Assembly (NCBI GenBank): GCA_027493445.1 | Contig: JAOSKU010000001.1 | Coordinates: forward strand, 4,231,845-4,295,844 | DNA: 64,000 nucleotides | Direction: 5' to 3' | Source: Thermoleophilia bacterium | GTDB taxonomy: Bacteria > Actinomycetota > Thermoleophilia > RBG-16-64-13 | Shown: positions 45,461 to 55,515 of the stretch, piece by piece | Position numbering within the stretch: the first letter of the stretch is position 1 | Layout: the number at the start of each line of letters is the position of its first letter | Translations under genes and position numbers: made by a program | The notes under the pieces: generated by a model | What the model was told of the DNA's origin: nothing | What the model saw: only the letters and a program-made list of their open reading frames with translations | The model's database searches: none

Positions 45461-46902
45461 CTATGCTCTGCCCCAGCTCGACCTCAAGGGAGAGCAAAGG
45501 CAGCGCTTGGGATGCTCCAGGAACCGGACACGGCAGGCTTCAGAGCAGAACACGTTGCTCTTCCCCGAAAGTTTCCCGTAGCTTCGCGCTCGTCTCCAGC
45601 ACGATCATGCCACATACGGGATCCCGCCTATTGTCCGCGATGAAGGACGGGTGCCGTGAGGGTCGTTCGCTCAGGAGGTCGTGGATAAGCGACAGCTCGT
45701 TCAGCAGCATGCGCGGGAGAAGAAAGTGCCGGCGCACCCACTCTTGTCCCTGCGTGGCCATTTCCACTGCCTCGGCCGGCTGGCGGAGTAGCCTGAGCAT
45801 CGCTTTGGCGCAATCGTCGACGCCGTCGACGAGTATCCCGCCGACACCGTCGGCCATTTGCAGCGGGATGCCCCCGGCACGGCCTGCCACTACCGGCGTA
45901 CCCTTCCACAGGGCTTCCGAGACTACCAGCCCGAAGCCTTCCCGAATGGATTTCTGCACTACCAGCCGTGAGAGACGCTGAAAGGCGTTCACTTCGATGT
46001 TGCCGACTCCAGTCAGGTTCGTGAACACATGGATGAGCGGGTCGGCTTCGCTCTCAGTCAGGATCGCGCGGTAGACCTCCCAGCCCTCGGGGTCGTCCAA
46101 GGCCATGGAGCCCACAAGCGCCAGCTGCAGGCCCGCCACTTCCTCCCGGGCCAGGCGATAGGCGGAAATCACGCCCAAGGGGTCCTTCCAGGGGTCGAAG
46201 CGGGCGACCTGAGTGACAAGCGGCCGGTCGGGGTGCACGCCGATCCAGTTGAGAACCTGCCGCGCGGTCGCCTCGGGCAGAGGCAGGTTCTTGGGGCTCA
46301 AGGGGTCGATGGCGGGCGGGATGATTTCCACCCGGGGACGGGAAAAAAAAGGGCGGGACGAACTCTGCCATGGTGAAAACTGCGGCATCGTAGCCAGTCA
46401 GATACTCACTCAAGAAGCGCCAGACCTCCGGGTTCGGCCGCGAGGTGTCGATGTGGCACCGCCAGACCCAGCGAGCGCTCCTCTTGCCGTGCAGTGGCAG
46501 GATGGCCGCCGGCTGTGGGTCGTGGATGAACACGACGTCGAACTCCTCCTCGAGCAGCGCTGCATTCCGGACGGATGTGGCCAGATAGGCGTCCTTCTCG
46601 TGAGGTGTCAGCTCCCGTTCCGCCCCTTGAAGGGCGTTGTGAATAGTCTTGGTTACGGAGAAAAAGTCGTTGTCGGCGCTGATGACCTTCCAATCCGCGA
46701 CGAGCCCGAGGTCGTTCATGAGCGGGACCACCGAGCGCAGAAGCTCGGAAACCCCTCCGCCATACGGCGTGGCGTTGATATGCAGGACCCTCACCCCTCG
46801 TAGGTCTGCTGCGCGAAAAGCCAGTTCATCGAGCAACTCGTCAGGGGCCACTCCTCGGTAGGCACCGATGGAACGTTCGCCTACATCCACGGTCGTCAGC
46901 AT
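45461..46902 (-). CDS. Trehalose synthase-like glycosyltransferase (TreT type) with YHS tail, frame breaks
   Basis: N-terminal frame: [40 protein letters not shown], as in TreT, which makes trehalose from ADP/UDP-glucose plus glucose. After AEFVPPFFF the frame shifts at a T8 (A8 on plus, 46343-46350; seven would restore it), then [38 protein letters not shown]. The C-terminus runs into [25 protein letters not shown] then, in another frame, [17 protein letters not shown], a YHS domain with cysteines. The second break lies at about 45545. Read jointly it is a GT-YHS fusion; frame status is uncertain. Ends TAG at 45461-45463. Confidence 0.7.
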
Positions 46903-48131
46903 GATCTGATCCCCTCAATCGTGGCTTGGTGGGTGGGCTCTTCGGCGGTTGCCGCCGGGGTGTCGCGCGCCGTTCGCCGGCTCGGTAGCCCTGGGGGCGA
47001 CGCAGCCTTGTAGAGAGCGCCCGGGCTTGCGCCGGTGATCGACCCACGCCCACCTAGGATCGCGGGAACGTCCTGTCGGCGATGCAACACCCAGGCGCAG
47101 GCGCGCGCTAGCTGCACCTTGCCTGAGGCCGGCGCGCAGTGCCGGCGGAACCTTTCTCGTGCATCTGAGGCTCCTCCCACGTGACGGATTGTCTGGCCGA
47201 TGAGCGATCGCGGAGCGACTTCGAAGAGGAGACGGTTGAAAAAGGCGGCGCTCCGGTAGGCATCGAAAGCACGCCGGGCTTCGGCGGCGTAGTCTCGGCT
47301 CTCCAACAGGCAGCGGGCGGCGAGAGCCCCTGATTCGATGGCGTACCACAGACCGAAACCCCACTCCGGATCCTGCAGACCTGCTGCCTCGCCAATGTAG
47401 AGGCGACCGTCCGCATCCCTGAAGCGGGTTGGGCTCATCACGCTTCCGCACCCGGCAAAGGGGCGGGCATCTTCCAGCTCCAAGCCGGGGATCAGCCGGC
47501 GGAACGCGTCTGCGGCTGCCTCCCTCGATACACGCGGGGTTTCGTCCCGCCGGAAAGCGCAGGCTGCCAGGGTGGCTCGGCCCCCCCAGACCAGTAGGTA
47601 GGCGTACCCACCCGGTGCTACCTCGTCGGAGACCATAGCCCGCACCTGGTCGGGCAAGTCGGTCGAGAAGACGTAGCCCCGGGCCAGACCGTCGATCCGA
47701 CGAGGGCCGGTGGCTATGATCGCTTTTCGCGGAGCTTCCTCAGCCCGCTCGCCAAGCCGTACCCTCACACCCGCCGCCCTCGCCTGGCGCAGGAGCGATC
47801 GGTCGAGCGATGCCTCCAGGTCACCGCGGCAGATCATGTAGAAGAGGGGGCGGCGTGATCGTGCAATGGTAGGCCGTAGCCTCGCGTCGTAGAAGGTGAC
47901 CTCATGGACGGCTAGGTGGGCGAAGTCGGGCTCCACTCCCAGGTAGGCCAGGCGGTCCAGGGCGTCTGTGCGCTGCGTCCAGTTCTCCAGCCCCTGAAAG
48001 TCACCCCGGAAACGAGCGCCCACCGCAGCTCGGCGCTCGAGCACCCGTACCTTCGCCCCCGCGCGTGCCAACACCAAGGCTGCCGTGAGGCCCGCCGGGC
48101 CACCGCCGATGATGGTATGACCGGAGTTCAC
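46896..48131 (-). CDS. FAD-dependent oxidoreductase, geranylgeranyl reductase-like
   Basis: 411 aa. [20 protein letters not shown]ossmann FAD motif at the start; [19 protein letters not shown] and [11 protein letters not shown] match the geranylgeranyl reductase / halogenase fold. Start GTG 48131 has GGAGGAGG 5 bases upstream, better than ATG 48146. Overlaps the TreT gene start by 7 bases. Saturates or oxidises an isoprenoid chain; with the adjacent methyltransferase it could modify quinone or a polyprenyl lipid. Confidence 0.82.
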   Translation of the reverse strand: MNSGHTIIGGGPAGLTAALVLARAGAKVRVLERRAAVGARFRGDFQGLENWTQRTDALDRLAYLGVEPDFAHLAVHEVTFYDARLRPTIARSRRPLFYMICRGDLEASLDRSLLRQARAAGVRVRLGERAEEAPRKAIIATGPRRIDGLARGYVFSTDLPDQVRAMVSDEVAPGGYAYLLVWGGRATLAACAFRRDETPRVSREAAADAFRRLIPGLELEDARPFAGCGSVMSPTRFRDADGRLYIGEAAGLQDPEWGFGLWYAIESGALAARCLLESRDYAAEARRAFDAYRSAAFFNRLLFEVAPRSLIGQTIRHVGGASDARERFRRHCAPASGKVQLARACAWVLHRRQDVPAILGGRGSITGASPGALYKAASPPGLPSRRTARDTPAATAEEPTHQATIEGIRSC

Positions 48132-48155
48132 GATCGCCTCCTCCATTCTTTCGTA

Positions 48156-48824
48156 TCAGGCCGCCGGGCCTTGAGGGCGCCTGCCCCAGGCTACGTACAC
48201 CGTTCCGCCCAGCCACTCCTCCGAGTGGAAGTTCTCGGTCATGGCGGCCAGGGTCGTCTGAGGGTGGGCGCTCCAGTACCGGTCTTCCACGGAGGGAGGG
48301 ATCCAGGGCCGACCGCCAAGACGTAGCATTGGATTCACTAGCGGTCCGTACCAGTGCTCGACCCGGTGGGTGTCGGCAACGAGCACGCATCCTCCCGGGC
48401 GTGTCATGTCAACGAAGGCGCGCGCTCCCAGATCCGGGTCCGGCAACAGCCCGATGGCGAAGGTGCAGAGGACTGCATCAAGCGGCTCCACGGGCCGGAA
48501 GGTCGTTATGTCCGCCTGGATCAGCCTGACGTTGGTCCAGCCTGCGCGTAGGATCTTCTGATAGGCTCGGTTCAGCATGTCGGCCGAGACGTCTACACCC
48601 ACGATGCGGCCGGCCGGTCCCACGGCCTGCTCGAGGGCGGCGAAGTTGAGGCCGGTGCCGCAGGCTAGATCCAGCACGACTGTGCCTGGCCGCAGTGCAA
48701 GCTTCCTTACCAGACTGGTTCGCAGCCGGTGGTGCAATCCCAGCGTTACCGCGTAGACGAAGCGGTCGTAGGACCCGGATCGGCGGGCGTAGACGTCTAG
48801 AAGCAAACGCTGGTCAAGTCCCAC
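48156..48824 (-). CDS. SAM methyltransferase (UbiE-like), 5' end split by IS
   Basis: Chain from residue LLLDVYARRSGSYDRF; motif I VVLDLACGTGLNFAALE, GVDVSADMLNRA, ADTHRVEHW. The original start lay at ATG 50256 (MDSRPERLLLDV) but the IS256-type element at 48812-50232 entered after codon 7, so the present gene begins at an IS-derived GTG (MGLDQRLLLDV), which has no good ribosome site visible. The rest is intact. Might methylate a quinone or lipid. Confidence 0.78.
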   Translation of the reverse strand: MGLDQRLLLDVYARRSGSYDRFVYAVTLGLHHRLRTSLVRKLALRPGTVVLDLACGTGLNFAALEQAVGPAGRIVGVDVSADMLNRAYQKILRAGWTNVRLIQADITTFRPVEPLDAVLCTFAIGLLPDPDLGARAFVDMTRPGGCVLVADTHRVEHWYGPLVNPMLRLGGRPWIPPSVEDRYWSAHPQTTLAAMTENFHSEEWLGGTVYVAWGRRPQGPAA

Positions 48825-50232
48825 TTTGTGGTGTAGCTCCCGATCGTCGCTACGGACTCCCGGCTACGCCGCCGGGGCCACCTCCTTCCGTGCAGGATGG
48901 ATGGACAGGGTGATCTCGTCGGCGTCGATGGTGTCGTCGTGGTAGAGCTTCGCCAGGGACTCGACCGAGAGGTACCGGCGGGAGACGAGCCACTCGTCGT
49001 TTTGCTCGCAAAGGAGGGCCCCGGTGAGCCGGAGGAGGCTCTGGTCGTTCGGGTAGATGCCGACCACGTCGCTTCGTCTGCCGATCTCCCGGTTGATGCG
49101 CTCGAGCGGGTTGGTCGAGCGCAGCTTGGACCAGTGCTCGCGCGGGAAGTCAAGGAAGGCAAGGAGGGCGTCTTCTGCGTCCTCGAGCAGACGGGCCACC
49201 TTGAGAGCCGGCCCCTCGAGCCGAGCGACCACCTCGCCGAGAACGAGACGGGCCTGGGCCAGACCCTCGGCCTGGAAGACCTGACGCACTGCCGCCGCGA
49301 CCATCTGCTGCTGCGAGCGCCCCACATGCCCCTTCATGTCCCGGAGGAAGTGGACGGTGCAGCGTTGCCAGGGGCAGCCGAGCACCTGAGCGATGGCCTT
49401 CTTCAGGCCGGGGTGGGCATCAGAGACGCAGAGCAAGACGCCCGTGAGACCCCGGGCCACGAGGTAACGCAGGAAGTCTCGCCAGAAGGCCTCGCTCTCC
49501 GCCTGGCCCACGTCGGTGCCAAGAACCTCTCTGCGCCCGGTCTCGTGGACGCCGTAGGCGACGATGAGGGCCTTCTGGCGGACACCCCCCTCCTCACGCA
49601 CCCGCTCGATGCGGGCGTCGAGCCACAGGTAGGGGTAGCGGCCCTCCAGGGGGCGCTCCCGGAAGAGCCTGACCTGCTCATCGAGCACCGTGCAGAGCCG
49701 GGAGACGGTGGAGCGGCTCATAGACTCGATGCCGAGCTGCTCCACCAGGCGCTCCACCTTGCGCGTCGAGACCCCGTTGACGTAGGCTTCGGCCACCACC
49801 GCGACAAGGGCCTGTTCGCTTCGGCGTCTCGGCTCGAGGAAGCTCGGGAAGTAGCTGCCCCGCCTGAGACGGGGGATGGCGAGCTCGATGGTGCCCACGC
49901 GGGTGTCGAACCCCCGGGGCCGGTAGCCGTTGCGCTGGACGGCCCGCTCGGGGGAACGTTCGCCGAAGCTCGCGCCTGTGACCGCGCTCACCTCGCCCTC
50001 CATGATCTCCCTGAGCACGCAATGCACGGCTTCTCTCAGGAAGTCGCCATGCTCGGATGCAAGGACCTTGCCCGCGGCTTCGGCAGGCGTCATGCTGTAC
50101 TGGTCGGCCACTGTGATGCTCCTCTCGTCGATGTTCTTGGCGGAACCCTCGACGATTCTAGGACGCCCAGTGGCCGATTTGCTACTCAGGTCTCGGCTGC
50201 CGGGCTGCTACACCACATTACGGGACTTGACC
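48812..50232 (-). mobile_element. IS256-family insertion sequence
   Basis: Ends with inverted repeats GGTCAAGTCCC ... TGTGGTGTAGC, and 8-base target duplication CAAACGCT on both sides (48804-48811 and 50233-50240). Encodes one transposase. The intact ends and exact duplication show a recent insertion. Confidence 0.93.
48864..50111 (-). CDS. IS256-family transposase
   Basis: 415 aa. Mutator/IS256 DDE pattern: LWLDARIERV (Asp), CVSDAHPGLKKA (Asp), STNPLERINREIG (Glu). Full-length and apparently intact. Catalyses transposition of the surrounding element. Confidence 0.95.
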   Translation of the reverse strand: MADQYSMTPAEAAGKVLASEHGDFLREAVHCVLREIMEGEVSAVTGASFGERSPERAVQRNGYRPRGFDTRVGTIELAIPRLRRGSYFPSFLEPRRRSEQALVAVVAEAYVNGVSTRKVERLVEQLGIESMSRSTVSRLCTVLDEQVRLFRERPLEGRYPYLWLDARIERVREEGGVRQKALIVAYGVHETGRREVLGTDVGQAESEAFWRDFLRYLVARGLTGVLLCVSDAHPGLKKAIAQVLGCPWQRCTVHFLRDMKGHVGRSQQQMVAAAVRQVFQAEGLAQARLVLGEVVARLEGPALKVARLLEDAEDALLAFLDFPREHWSKLRSTNPLERINREIGRRSDVVGIYPNDQSLLRLTGALLCEQNDEWLVSRRYLSVESLAKLYHDDTIDADEITLSIHPARKEVAPAA

Positions 50233-50256
50233 CAAACGCTCGGGACGCGAGTCCAT
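50233..50256 (-). pseudogene. Displaced 5' end of the methyltransferase gene
   Basis: ATG 50256 followed by MDSRPERL in frame with the 48156 gene if the IS and one copy of the 8-base duplication are removed. A GGAG ribosome site lies upstream. Shows the original start. Confidence 0.8.
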
Positions 50257-50340
50257 GGGTCTCCACCATGGTCGACTATAGGCCGTTGAGGGCAGTAGCT
50301 GCGTGCATAGCCCTCGGGCACGTGGACACGAGGCAATATA

Positions 50341-50360
50341 ATACCCTATACCCCCTTGCC
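50341..50360. promoter_or_regulatory. CsoR-like operator 4
   Basis: ATACCCTATACCCCCTTGCC between the methyltransferase operon and the 50420 peptide. The minus-strand form GGGGGTATAGGGTAT resembles operators 1-3. It could control the minus-strand operon or the plus-strand peptide. Confidence 0.45.
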
Positions 50361-50419
50361 CTATCAAGAGCAAGGTGATAGAGTGCTCGAGTCTGTTCAC
50401 CTGCTTAAGGAGGGATCAC

Positions 50420-50482
50420 ATGAAGCGGTTCATGATTCCCCGGGTCGCTCACTGCGGCGAGGGGCACAACGTCCGGTCCTGA
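50420..50482 (+). CDS. 20-residue peptide with strong ribosome site
   Basis: AAGGAGGGATCAC precedes ATG 50420. Reads MKRFMIPRVAHCGEGHNVRS with Cys and two His in the second half. Followed by a 42-base palindrome. May be a leader, sensor peptide or metal-binding peptide. No match known. Confidence 0.45.
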   Translation: MKRFMIPRVAHCGEGHNVRS

Positions 50483-50518
50483 GCACGACCTGAAACTGCT
50501 CGCACGAGACTCGGTTCG

Positions 50519-50560
50519 ATGAACGCGTTAGGGGCGCCATGGCGCCCCTAACGCGTTCAT
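50519..50560. repeat. 42-base perfect palindrome
   Basis: Each 21-base half is AACGCGTTAGGGGCGCC flanked by AT(G), perfectly inverted, centred on CCATGG at 50537-50542. No loop base is unpaired in the written symmetry. Lies 36 bases after the 20-residue peptide and before the cupredoxin gene (opposite strand). Confidence 0.85.
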
Positions 50561-50614
50561 GAGCACCGCGCCGGCTCACCCCGGCGGGCGGGCGCGCCTC
50601 GGCGCCGGCCCCAG

Positions 50615-50989
50615 CTACTCCACGATCAGCCGCCCTTTGAACATCCCCATCTGGCACTGGAACCCGTACTCTCCGGGTGCCTCAGGGGTGAACTCGATGG
50701 GCACCACAGCTCCTTCCGGCAGCAGGGCCGACCGATCGAAATCGGGGAAGAGCACCATCTCGCTGCAGGAGGCCGACTCCTGTCGGTTGAAGTTGAGGCG
50801 CACCGGGCGGCCGTGCTGCACCACGATGGTGTCGGGAGAGTACCCGCCCTTGACGACCACGGTGAGCTCCTGGACGCCCTCCACTGTGGAGACTCTCACG
50901 CCGCTCGACGAGCTCAGCCAGAAGTACCACACGATGAGGCCGCCCGCCCCTAGACCAGCCAGGATGACGATCACGTCCCAAGCATTCAC
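50615..50989 (-). CDS. Membrane-anchored cupredoxin
   Basis: 124 aa. Helix [20 protein letters not shown], then a cupredoxin fold: [19 protein letters not shown] (His), and the copper loop [12 protein letters not shown] (Cys and Met). Overlaps the CopA start region by 4 bases (stop-start coupling). Extracytoplasmic copper binding, probably paired with the ATPase. Confidence 0.8.
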   Translation of the reverse strand: MNAWDVIVILAGLGAGGLIVWYFWLSSSSGVRVSTVEGVQELTVVVKGGYSPDTIVVQHGRPVRLNFNRQESASCSEMVLFPDFDRSALLPEGAVVPIEFTPEAPGEYGFQCQMGMFKGRLIVE

Positions 50990-53532
50990 GCGGACACCTC
51001 CCGACTCGTCGTTCCTGCCGGTGCCGCCGGTCCCGCGGGGGCCAGTCCCTTGGGCTCGAAGAGGCGCAGGCGATTCGCGTTCGTTACCACGGTGACAGAG
51101 CTGAGGGCCATGGCCGCGCCGGCGATGAGCGGGGAAAGCAGCGACCCGAACAGGGGGTAGAGGACACCGGCTGCCACCGGGATGCCCGCGGTGTTGTAAA
51201 CGAAGGCCCCGATGAGATTCTGCTTGATGTTGCGCATGGTGGCCCGGGAGACCTCCACCGCCACGGCCACCCCTCGCAGGCTCCCCGTGATGAGGGTGAT
51301 GTCGGAAGCCTCGATGGCGACGTCGGTACCGGTGCCGATGGCCAAGCCCACGTCGGCCTGGGCCAGAGCGGGGGCGTCGTTGATGCCATCTCCCACCATG
51401 GCTACCTTCTTGCCTTCGGCCTGCAGGAGATGCACCTGGTGCGCCTTGTCCTTAGGGAGGACCTCCGCCAGAACGCGGCTGATCCCTACCTCGCGGGCGA
51501 TGGCCTCGGCCGTGCGCCGGTTGTCTCCAGTGATCATGATCACGTCGAGTCCCATCTCCTGCAAGTGCCGGATGGCGCGGCGCGAGTCGTCCTTGACCAC
51601 GTCGGCCACGGCCACGATGCCCGCGGCCCGGCGGTCGACCGCGACGAACATGGGCGTCTTGCCCTGGTCGGCCAGAGACACGGACCGGTCCTCCAGAGCC
51701 CCCACCTCGACCTGCAGCTCGCGCATGTAGGCCAGGTTGCCCAGGTCGAGCCTGCTGCCATCGACCCGGGCGGTCACACCCCGGCCGGGGATCGCCTCGA
51801 AGCCCTCCGGATCGATGAGATCGTAGCCCCGGTCGTGGGCTCCGTCCACGATGGCCTGGGCCAGGGGGTGTTCGGAGCTGCGTTCCACCGAGGCCGCCAG
51901 GCGCACCACGTCCGTCTCGGCGAAGCCATCGGACGTTACTACATCGGTGAGGGTGGGCTTACCAAGGGTGATGGTGCCGGTCTTGTCCAGCACCACGGTG
52001 TTAAGGGCCTGTGCTTGTTGCAGAGCCTCTCCATTGCGGATGAGGATCCCCTTCTCCGCCGCCTTGCCCACGCCCACCATCAGCGACATGGGGGTGGCGA
52101 GCCCCAGGGCGCAGGGGCAGGCGATGATGAGCACGGTGACGGCCGTCACCAGCGCATAGGTGAGGGAAGGCTGCGGCCCGGCTACGAACCACACGACGAA
52201 GGAGGCGATGGCCACCAGCATGACGGTGGGGACGAAGTAGCCGGCCACCACATCCACCAGTCGCTGGATGGGGGCCTTGGAGCCCTGGGCCTCCTGCACC
52301 ATGCGCACGATCTGGGCGAGAGCCGTGTCCTTCCCCACCTTCGTGGCTCGGAAGCGGAAGCTCCCGGTCTTGTTGATGGTGGCGCCGATCACTTCGTCGC
52401 CGTCGCTCTTTTCCACGGGGATGGGCTCACCGGTGATCATGGACTCGTCCACTGACGAGTGCCCTTCTACCACCAAACCGTCGACCGGGACTTTCTCGCC
52501 TGGGCGGACCACGATGATGTCGTCGACCAGCACCTCTTCCACTGGAAGGTCGAGCTCGATCCCGTCGCGTACCACCCGGGCCGTCTTTGCCTGAAGGCCC
52601 ATGAGCTTCTTGATGGCCTCCGAGGCGCGGCCTTTCGCCCGGAGCTCGAGCACCTGGCCCAGCACGACCAGGGCCACGACCACCGCCACGACGTCGAAGA
52701 AAGGCTCAGCCGTGCCTTCGGGGAAGACGGCCGGGAAAGCCACTGCCACCGCCGAGTAGAGCCAGGCCGCGCTGATGCCCAGAGCGATCAGGGTGTTCAT
52801 GTCGGCGGAACGGTGCCGGAAGGCGTACCAGGCCCCGGTGAAGAAATGACCGCCCGAATAGACCAGCACAGGGAGTACCACCAGGGCGGTGAGTGCCCAC
52901 AGCAGGCGGATGGTCTCGGGAGAAAGCCCTTTGAGTCCAGGCAGGAAGGACGGGTAGCTCACAACCAAGACCGGGACGGAGATGATTGCCGCCAGCACGA
53001 ATTTGGAGCGGAGCCGCCTGTACTCGCGCTCCTTCTCCGCGCCGGCGGCGGTCTCCCCGGCGGCGGTCTCCCCGGCGGATGGCGCGGCTGCCCTGTCCCA
53101 CTCGTGACGCACGCGGTAGCCCGCCTGTTCCACGGCATGCCGCAGTCCGGCCAGATCGACCTGGCCGGGCCGGTACTCCACCGTCACCTCTTCCGTCGCC
53201 AGGCTGAAGGTCGCGCCGCGTACACCCGGAGTGGCCCGTAGCACACCCTCTACCTTCTGAACGCAGCTTGCGCAGTGGACGTCCTCGATCGCGAGGTGGG
53301 CTTTGGCGGAACCTACGTCGTAGCCGGCGGCTCGGATGGCTTCCACCAGGGTCGAGGTCGACGCAGCTGCGGGGTCGTACTCGACGAAGGCACGTTCCGA
53401 GGCGGGATTCACGCGGGCCCTCCGCACGCCGGACAGGGCGAGCAGGGACTCCTCGATCGCGGCGGCGCAGGCGTCGCAATGGATGCCCGTTACCGGCAGC
53501 TCGATTTTCCGAGGCTCGAAAGTCTGGTCCAT
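50986..53532 (-). CDS. copA: Cu+-exporting P1B-type ATPase 2
   Basis: 848 aa. Two heavy-metal domains (GIHCDAC, Cys19/22; DVHCASC), eight helices, TGEP loop, [24 protein letters not shown] and [10 protein letters not shown]. The end helices YNTAGIP and MALSSVTV follow the Cu+ family pattern. Differs clearly from CopA 1, including a long linker [13 protein letters not shown], so it is a separate paralogue and not a recent duplicate. ATG 53532 has GAGG 6-9 bases upstream. Confidence 0.94.
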   Translation of the reverse strand: MDQTFEPRKIELPVTGIHCDACAAAIEESLLALSGVRRARVNPASERAFVEYDPAAASTSTLVEAIRAAGYDVGSAKAHLAIEDVHCASCVQKVEGVLRATPGVRGATFSLATEEVTVEYRPGQVDLAGLRHAVEQAGYRVRHEWDRAAAPSAGETAAGETAAGAEKEREYRRLRSKFVLAAIISVPVLVVSYPSFLPGLKGLSPETIRLLWALTALVVLPVLVYSGGHFFTGAWYAFRHRSADMNTLIALGISAAWLYSAVAVAFPAVFPEGTAEPFFDVVAVVVALVVLGQVLELRAKGRASEAIKKLMGLQAKTARVVRDGIELDLPVEEVLVDDIIVVRPGEKVPVDGLVVEGHSSVDESMITGEPIPVEKSDGDEVIGATINKTGSFRFRATKVGKDTALAQIVRMVQEAQGSKAPIQRLVDVVAGYFVPTVMLVAIASFVVWFVAGPQPSLTYALVTAVTVLIIACPCALGLATPMSLMVGVGKAAEKGILIRNGEALQQAQALNTVVLDKTGTITLGKPTLTDVVTSDGFAETDVVRLAASVERSSEHPLAQAIVDGAHDRGYDLIDPEGFEAIPGRGVTARVDGSRLDLGNLAYMRELQVEVGALEDRSVSLADQGKTPMFVAVDRRAAGIVAVADVVKDDSRRAIRHLQEMGLDVIMITGDNRRTAEAIAREVGISRVLAEVLPKDKAHQVHLLQAEGKKVAMVGDGINDAPALAQADVGLAIGTGTDVAIEASDITLITGSLRGVAVAVEVSRATMRNIKQNLIGAFVYNTAGIPVAAGVLYPLFGSLLSPLIAGAAMALSSVTVVTNANRLRLFEPKGLAPAGPAAPAGTTSREVSA

Positions 53533-53742
53533 TCCCTACCTCCGGTCGGGCGCCGATCTACACGTCCACTTTAGAGTACCCGCGACTGTGGCTCAGTCGG
53601 TTACCGTGCCCACCATAACACCACGCCCGGCGTCGGTTCTCACTATTGACACACGTTCCCCATCTTTGCTCAGATTTCACCGAACACGCACGGAATCTTC
53701 ACACCAGTGACCGACTAACGGAGGGGACAGAGAGACCGCCGC

Positions 53743-55515
53743 GTGAAGGGGCCGAGACTGCCCAAGAATGCAGGACGAGCGAGAACGGCGTCCAACGCCC
53801 GGCTGGTGGACCAACAGAAGGGAAGGTCTGTGAGACGCTTTGCCGCGAAAGCCGGGGAAGGGACATGGGGGTGGCTCAGCCACAGGCTGCTCCTGCGGAT
53901 GCTCGTTGTTGTCGCTCTTCTCGAGGTCCTGGTCATGGGCATCATGGATCTAATCCCGCCGGTGCACGGCTTCTGGCTGATGGCGCTCGATGCCCTTCTC
54001 CTTACGTTCGTCAGCGCTCCCTTTCTCTATCTCGCGGTCATCCGGCCGGTGGGCGTATTGTGGACCGAAGCGGTACAGACTCGAGCCGATCTCGCACGGG
54101 AACGCGAGATCCGCGAAGAGCGGGAAGAGGCCGAGACCGTTCGGTTAGAACTGGAAGCCCAGCTGCGCCAGAGCCAGAAGATGGAAGCGATCGGCAGCCT
54201 TGCGGGCGGCATGGCTCACGATCTCAACAACCTGCTGACGCCGATCATCGGCTGGAGCAACTTGCTGCTGACAAAGTGGGACAAAGATGGCGAGCAACGC
54301 GCAGAGGTCGCGGAGATACGCGCAGCGGCCGAACGTGCCACCGACCTCGTTCGCCAGCTCCTGGCCTTCGCACGACGCGAGCCCATGCAACCCCGGGTCC
54401 TCGACCCCAACGAAATCGTGAGGGGCATGCACGGCCTGCTGGCACGGCTGCTGGGAGAGAGCATCAGCTTGGCGACGATCCTGGACCCCCAGCTCCTGGC
54501 CGTGAAGATGGATCCGAGCCGGCTCGAGCAGGTGATCATGAACCTGGCCGTAAACGCCCGCGATGCCATGCCGCGGGGAGGCAGGCTGACCATCGAGACC
54601 GGCAACAGAGGGCTCGATGAGGCATACGCGGGTCGCCACCCGTCGACGAGGCCGGGACCGCACGTGATGATCGCGGTGAGCGACACCGGCCGCGGCATGG
54701 ACCAGGATACGCAGAGCGGCATCTTCGAGCCGTTCTTCACCACCAAGGAGGTTGGGAAGGGAACCGGCCTCGGTCTCTCCACGGTTTATGGCATCGTGAA
54801 GCAGAGCGGCGGCGACGTCTGGGTGTATAGCGAGCTGGAGAAAGGCACGACCTTCAAGATCTACTTGCCCGGCGTCGCAGAGCGGCCCGTGCCGGTCTCC
54901 GTGGCACCCGTCGAGAAGCAGAGCCGTGAGCTTACCGGCGAAGAGACGGTGCTCGTCGTCGAGGACGAGGAGGCCGTGCGGGCGCTGGTGACCCGCGTCC
55001 TTCGGCTGAACGGCTACGCCGTCCTGGAAGCGGCCTCAGCCGACCAGGCGCTGGCCTTCACCCGCAGCGAACCACAAGTGGACTTGGTGCTCGCCGACGT
55101 CGTCCTCCCGGGAATGGGTGGGCCGGAACTCGTGCAGATCATCAAGCGGGTGCGTCCGCAGGCGGCCGTGCTCTACATGTCCGGCTACACGCGCGATTCC
55201 ATCATCCATGGCGGGCATGCGAACGGGGATATCGAGCTGCTCGAGAAGCCGTTCACCCCCGACTCTCTGGCCCGCCGGGTACGGGAAGTGCTGGACAAAC
55301 GGGAGGCGCGGCTCCGGCCGGAGCCGCTCATGAAGGGATCGTCCCGTCCCATTGACGGGCGACCCTGCATGACCCTGCAGGGAGGTGGATCTCTTCATCT
55401 GCTAGTGCCGGAGCGCCATCGGCACCCAGAACATCCAGAGGTTGACGCCCACGAGGAGCAGGAGGAGCCCGTACAGGGGGCTGAAACCGATCTCCCGACC
55501 CATTCGCCGTTGTAA
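53743..55515 (+). CDS. Hybrid sensor histidine kinase with receiver domain
   Basis: About 590 aa. Two helices (MLVVVALLEVLVMGIMDL; FWLMALDALLLTFV), coiled-coil, HisKA His in GGMAHDLNNLLTP, ATPase N/G boxes (NLAVNARDAM, DTGRGM, GTGLGLSTVYGI), then a receiver with VEDEEAVRAL and LVLADVVLPGMGGPEL. Start GTG 53743 or GTG 53830; the first has only a distant GGAGGGG. The last ~38 residues overlap the opposite-strand polyferredoxin gene and are low-complexity, so the real end may be earlier. Confidence 0.85.
   Translation: MKGPRLPKNAGRARTASNARLVDQQKGRSVRRFAAKAGEGTWGWLSHRLLLRMLVVVALLEVLVMGIMDLIPPVHGFWLMALDALLLTFVSAPFLYLAVIRPVGVLWTEAVQTRADLAREREIREEREEAETVRLELEAQLRQSQKMEAIGSLAGGMAHDLNNLLTPIIGWSNLLLTKWDKDGEQRAEVAEIRAAAERATDLVRQLLAFARREPMQPRVLDPNEIVRGMHGLLARLLGESISLATILDPQLLAVKMDPSRLEQVIMNLAVNARDAMPRGGRLTIETGNRGLDEAYAGRHPSTRPGPHVMIAVSDTGRGMDQDTQSGIFEPFFTTKEVGKGTGLGLSTVYGIVKQSGGDVWVYSELEKGTTFKIYLPGVAERPVPVSVAPVEKQSRELTGEETVLVVEDEEAVRALVTRVLRLNGYAVLEAASADQALAFTRSEPQVDLVLADVVLPGMGGPELVQIIKRVRPQAAVLYMSGYTRDSIIHGGHANGDIELLEKPFTPDSLARRVREVLDKREARLRPEPLMKGSSRPIDGRPCMTLQGGGSLHLLVPERHRHPEHPEVDAHEEQEEPVQGAETDLPTHSPL

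Noticed and set aside
55399..55515. C-terminal tail of the hybrid kinase as a functional domain
   Set aside because: It is antisense to the polyferredoxin gene and has no recognisable fold.
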